A DNA stretch of 6,417 nucleotides from Nitrospirota bacterium (GTDB taxonomy: Bacteria; Nitrospirota; Thermodesulfovibrionia; Thermodesulfovibrionales; Magnetobacteriaceae), in assembly GCA_015233485.1 (NCBI GenBank), contig JADFXO010000227.1, forward strand, positions 1 to 6,417, read 5' to 3'. Shown piece after piece: positions 4,876-6,417 of the stretch. The notes beneath the pieces were generated by a model. That model was given only the letters and a program-made list of their open reading frames with translations. It was not told the DNA's origin and searched no databases. The position numbers and the translations under genes were made by a program. Numbering within the stretch: position 1 is the stretch's first letter; every line of letters begins with the position of its first letter.

Positions 4876-6417
4876 CTAAGTGGCCGGGGCGGCAGGGCGT
4901 TTTACGAGGGTTTTTTTACATCTGTTTATTGCGTCGATAAGGTCTTTGCCGCGGCTAAAACGGTCGGCGGCATTTTTTTGAAGCAATCTATCTATTATTT
5001 CCACCACACATGCCGGGATTCGGGGTTCTATGTTTCTAATAGGAGTCGGCAGAATACTCGTAATATTATACATCAGCGTTGCTATACTGTCGCCTTTGAA
5101 TGGCCTTTCACCAACCAGAAGCTCAAAAAACACTACCCCCAACGAGAACAAATCAGAGCGCCCATCTACCTTGCGTCCGGCAATTTGCTCAGGCGACATA
5201 TAGCTTGGCGTACCTAGCACCATGCCGGTCTGTGTCTTGGAGGACTCCATAACCCGCGCAATGCCGAAGTCCGTAACACGGAGTTCCTTATTATTGAGAA
5301 GCATTATATTGGCCGGTTTTATATCCCTGTGGACGACGCCGTTCAGATGGGCGTAGTCCAGCGCCTCGCCTACTCGCGTTATCACGCGCAGGACTTCTCC
5401 GAAGGGCAGCCTTGAGTCCTTCGCACAGTATCTGGCCAAATCCGACCCTTCAAGCAATTCCATCGCCATATAGGCTACATCCTTATCCTCGCCGACATCG
5501 TACACACGCACGATGTTGGGATGAGATAGTTTGCCGGCGGCCTCGGCCTCCCGAAAAAATCTGGTCTTTATCTCTTCAACCTGTTCTGAGTCAATATCTT
5601 CATAGCTTAACGTCTTTATCGCCACATCACGGTTTATCTTAGGATCTTTCCCCAAATATACAACTCCCATAGCGCCGCGCCCAAGTTCTCTAAGCACTAA
5701 GTAGCGTCCTAAGGTGGATATTGCACCGTCAGGCTCCATAATTATCGTAGCCTCTTCTATCGGCGCAACTGAGCCGGCCGGTTCTCCGGTTGCTTTGAGT
5801 TTCTTCACCGCGTCTAACTGCCCCTGGCCCTGAGAACTAAGCCCAGGCATCTTATTGGTCTCGCTTCCGTCTGCTTCAACAGGCCCGGTCTTTTTTCCCT
5901 CACTGAGGAAATACCCCCGCAACACAACGGCCGTATATCCCAAAAAGAGGAGGGCTATCGGATAAGACATTTTTATCCACATTCCCTGAGAGTAAAATAA
6001 GTATATACAAATAACGCCCCACACTACTATCACCCCTCCTGTAATAGCGGCGCCAATGCCCGCCCTAAGGTGTGGAATCAGAAAGGCGATAATGCCTCCA
6101 AATAGCACCATCACGGCCAGTTCAAAATACGTGAGCCACCCCGGACGCCTTATATGATTTGCGTTAAGGATATTCTCTATCACGGTTGCCGTTACTTCGA
6201 CGTTATTAAGATTACTCCGCAAAGGGGTCGCGTTAACAGCGCCATGCAGAGTGGCCGTAAGCCCAATCAACACTATTTTGTCTTTGAACGTCGCGGCGGG
6301 AATCTTATCGTTCATTACGTCAAGGAAAGAATAATAGGGAAAACTCCCGGCCTTGCCCGTATAACTGATGAGCATCCTTCCATTTTCGTTTATTGGGATT
6401 GTTATCTTGTTGGCTCT
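4876..6417 (-). CDS. CHASE2-domain membrane Ser/Thr protein kinase (5' end outside window)
   Basis: The frame is open to the window edge, so the protein starts beyond 6417; an ATG at 6373-6375 is internal. The visible 513 residues (first full codon at 6417 as 1) begin with the end of a CHASE2 sensor: IPINENGRMLISYTGKAGSF (7-26), then FKDKIVLIG (44-52). Three membrane helices follow (about 95-117, 121-143, 150-170), then a linker and a complete Hanks-type kinase domain (about 239-505): glycine loop GRGAMG (246-251), VAIK lysine (268), HRDIKPAN (363-370, catalytic Asp365), DFG (383-385) and SPE (408-410). CHASE2 would lie outside the inner membrane and the kinase inside. No PASTA repeats are present. 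The gene is convergent with the small gene and on the same strand as the partner-switch operon, but separated from it. Substrate and ligand are unknown. Confidence 0.93.
   Translation of the reverse strand, partial: RANKITIPINENGRMLISYTGKAGSFPYYSFLDVMNDKIPAATFKDKIVLIGLTATLHGAVNATPLRSNLNNVEVTATVIENILNANHIRRPGWLTYFELAVMVLFGGIIAFLIPHLRAGIGAAITGGVIVVWGVICIYLFYSQGMWIKMSYPIALLFLGYTAVVLRGYFLSEGKKTGPVEADGSETNKMPGLSSQGQGQLDAVKKLKATGEPAGSVAPIEEATIIMEPDGAISTLGRYLVLRELGRGAMGVVYLGKDPKINRDVAIKTLSYEDIDSEQVEEIKTRFFREAEAAGKLSHPNIVRVYDVGEDKDVAYMAMELLEGSDLARYCAKDSRLPFGEVLRVITRVGEALDYAHLNGVVHRDIKPANIMLLNNKELRVTDFGIARVMESSKTQTGMVLGTPSYMSPEQIAGRKVDGRSDLFSLGVVFFELLVGERPFKGDSIATLMYNITSILPTPIRNIEPRIPACVVEIIDRLLQKNAADRFSRGKDLIDAINRCKKTLVKRPAAPAT

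Noticed and set aside
6373..6375. ATG as the start of the Ser/Thr kinase
   Set aside because: The frame stays open for 14 more codons to the window edge, and those codons encode the conserved CHASE2 stretch ending in GRM; the start is outside the window.
1..6417. CRISPR arrays, insertion sequences, integrase genes or att sites, including next to the tRNA
   Set aside because: No spaced direct repeats of CRISPR type, no transposase or integrase coding sequence and no repeat of the tRNA 3' end were seen in the window.

Overview
The window suggests a Gram-negative (diderm) bacterium of middling GC content. It carries an MlaE/MlaF-type lipid ABC transporter, an RsbU/RsbW/RsbV-type partner-switching set, a CHASE2 Ser/Thr kinase, and what looks like a sigma-28 (FliA/SigD) promoter. 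This mix is common in Nitrospirota and in former Deltaproteobacteria. That placement is an impression from gene content, not something the sequence proves.

Layout. Positions 1-105 are non-coding, with a weak hairpin and a good promoter for the class II tRNA-Leu(UAA) at 106-190. On the minus strand, 4023 down to 266 is one tight gene run read in this order: GAF + PP2C (SpoIIE/RsbU-type) phosphatase, RsbW-like anti-sigma-type kinase, STAS protein (RsbV/MlaB-like), MlaE-type permease, MlaF-type ATPase. The last three are spaced for translational coupling: the STAS and permease genes overlap by 17 bp, and the permease stop abuts the ATPase start. Divergent from this run, on the plus strand, is a small gene (4312-4638) for a low-complexity protein with a helix-turn-helix-like stretch. 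Its strong ribosome binding site fixes the start, and a long hairpin follows it. The 288 bp between the two divergent genes (4024-4311) is dense in promoter-like elements: two sigma-28-like promoters back to back and three near-copies of a 17-bp GATAA...TTTAC box. Convergent with the small gene, on the minus strand from 6417 to 4876, is the C-terminal part of a membrane Ser/Thr kinase with a CHASE2 sensor; its 5' end lies outside the window.

How they may work together. In classical partner switching, an RsbU-type phosphatase removes phosphate from an RsbV-type STAS protein, and an RsbW-type kinase puts it back. The unphosphorylated STAS protein then sequesters the kinase and frees a sigma factor. 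There is no sigma factor gene here. Instead the STAS protein is coupled to the MlaE-MlaF transporter core, and in E. coli MlaFEDB a STAS protein (MlaB) is a subunit that binds MlaF. The most interesting reading is that this module controls a phospholipid ABC transporter by phosphorylating its STAS subunit, with the GAF domain as signal input. This is a hypothesis from gene order and motifs. No MlaD-type (MCE) gene is in the window, so the transporter must use one encoded elsewhere.
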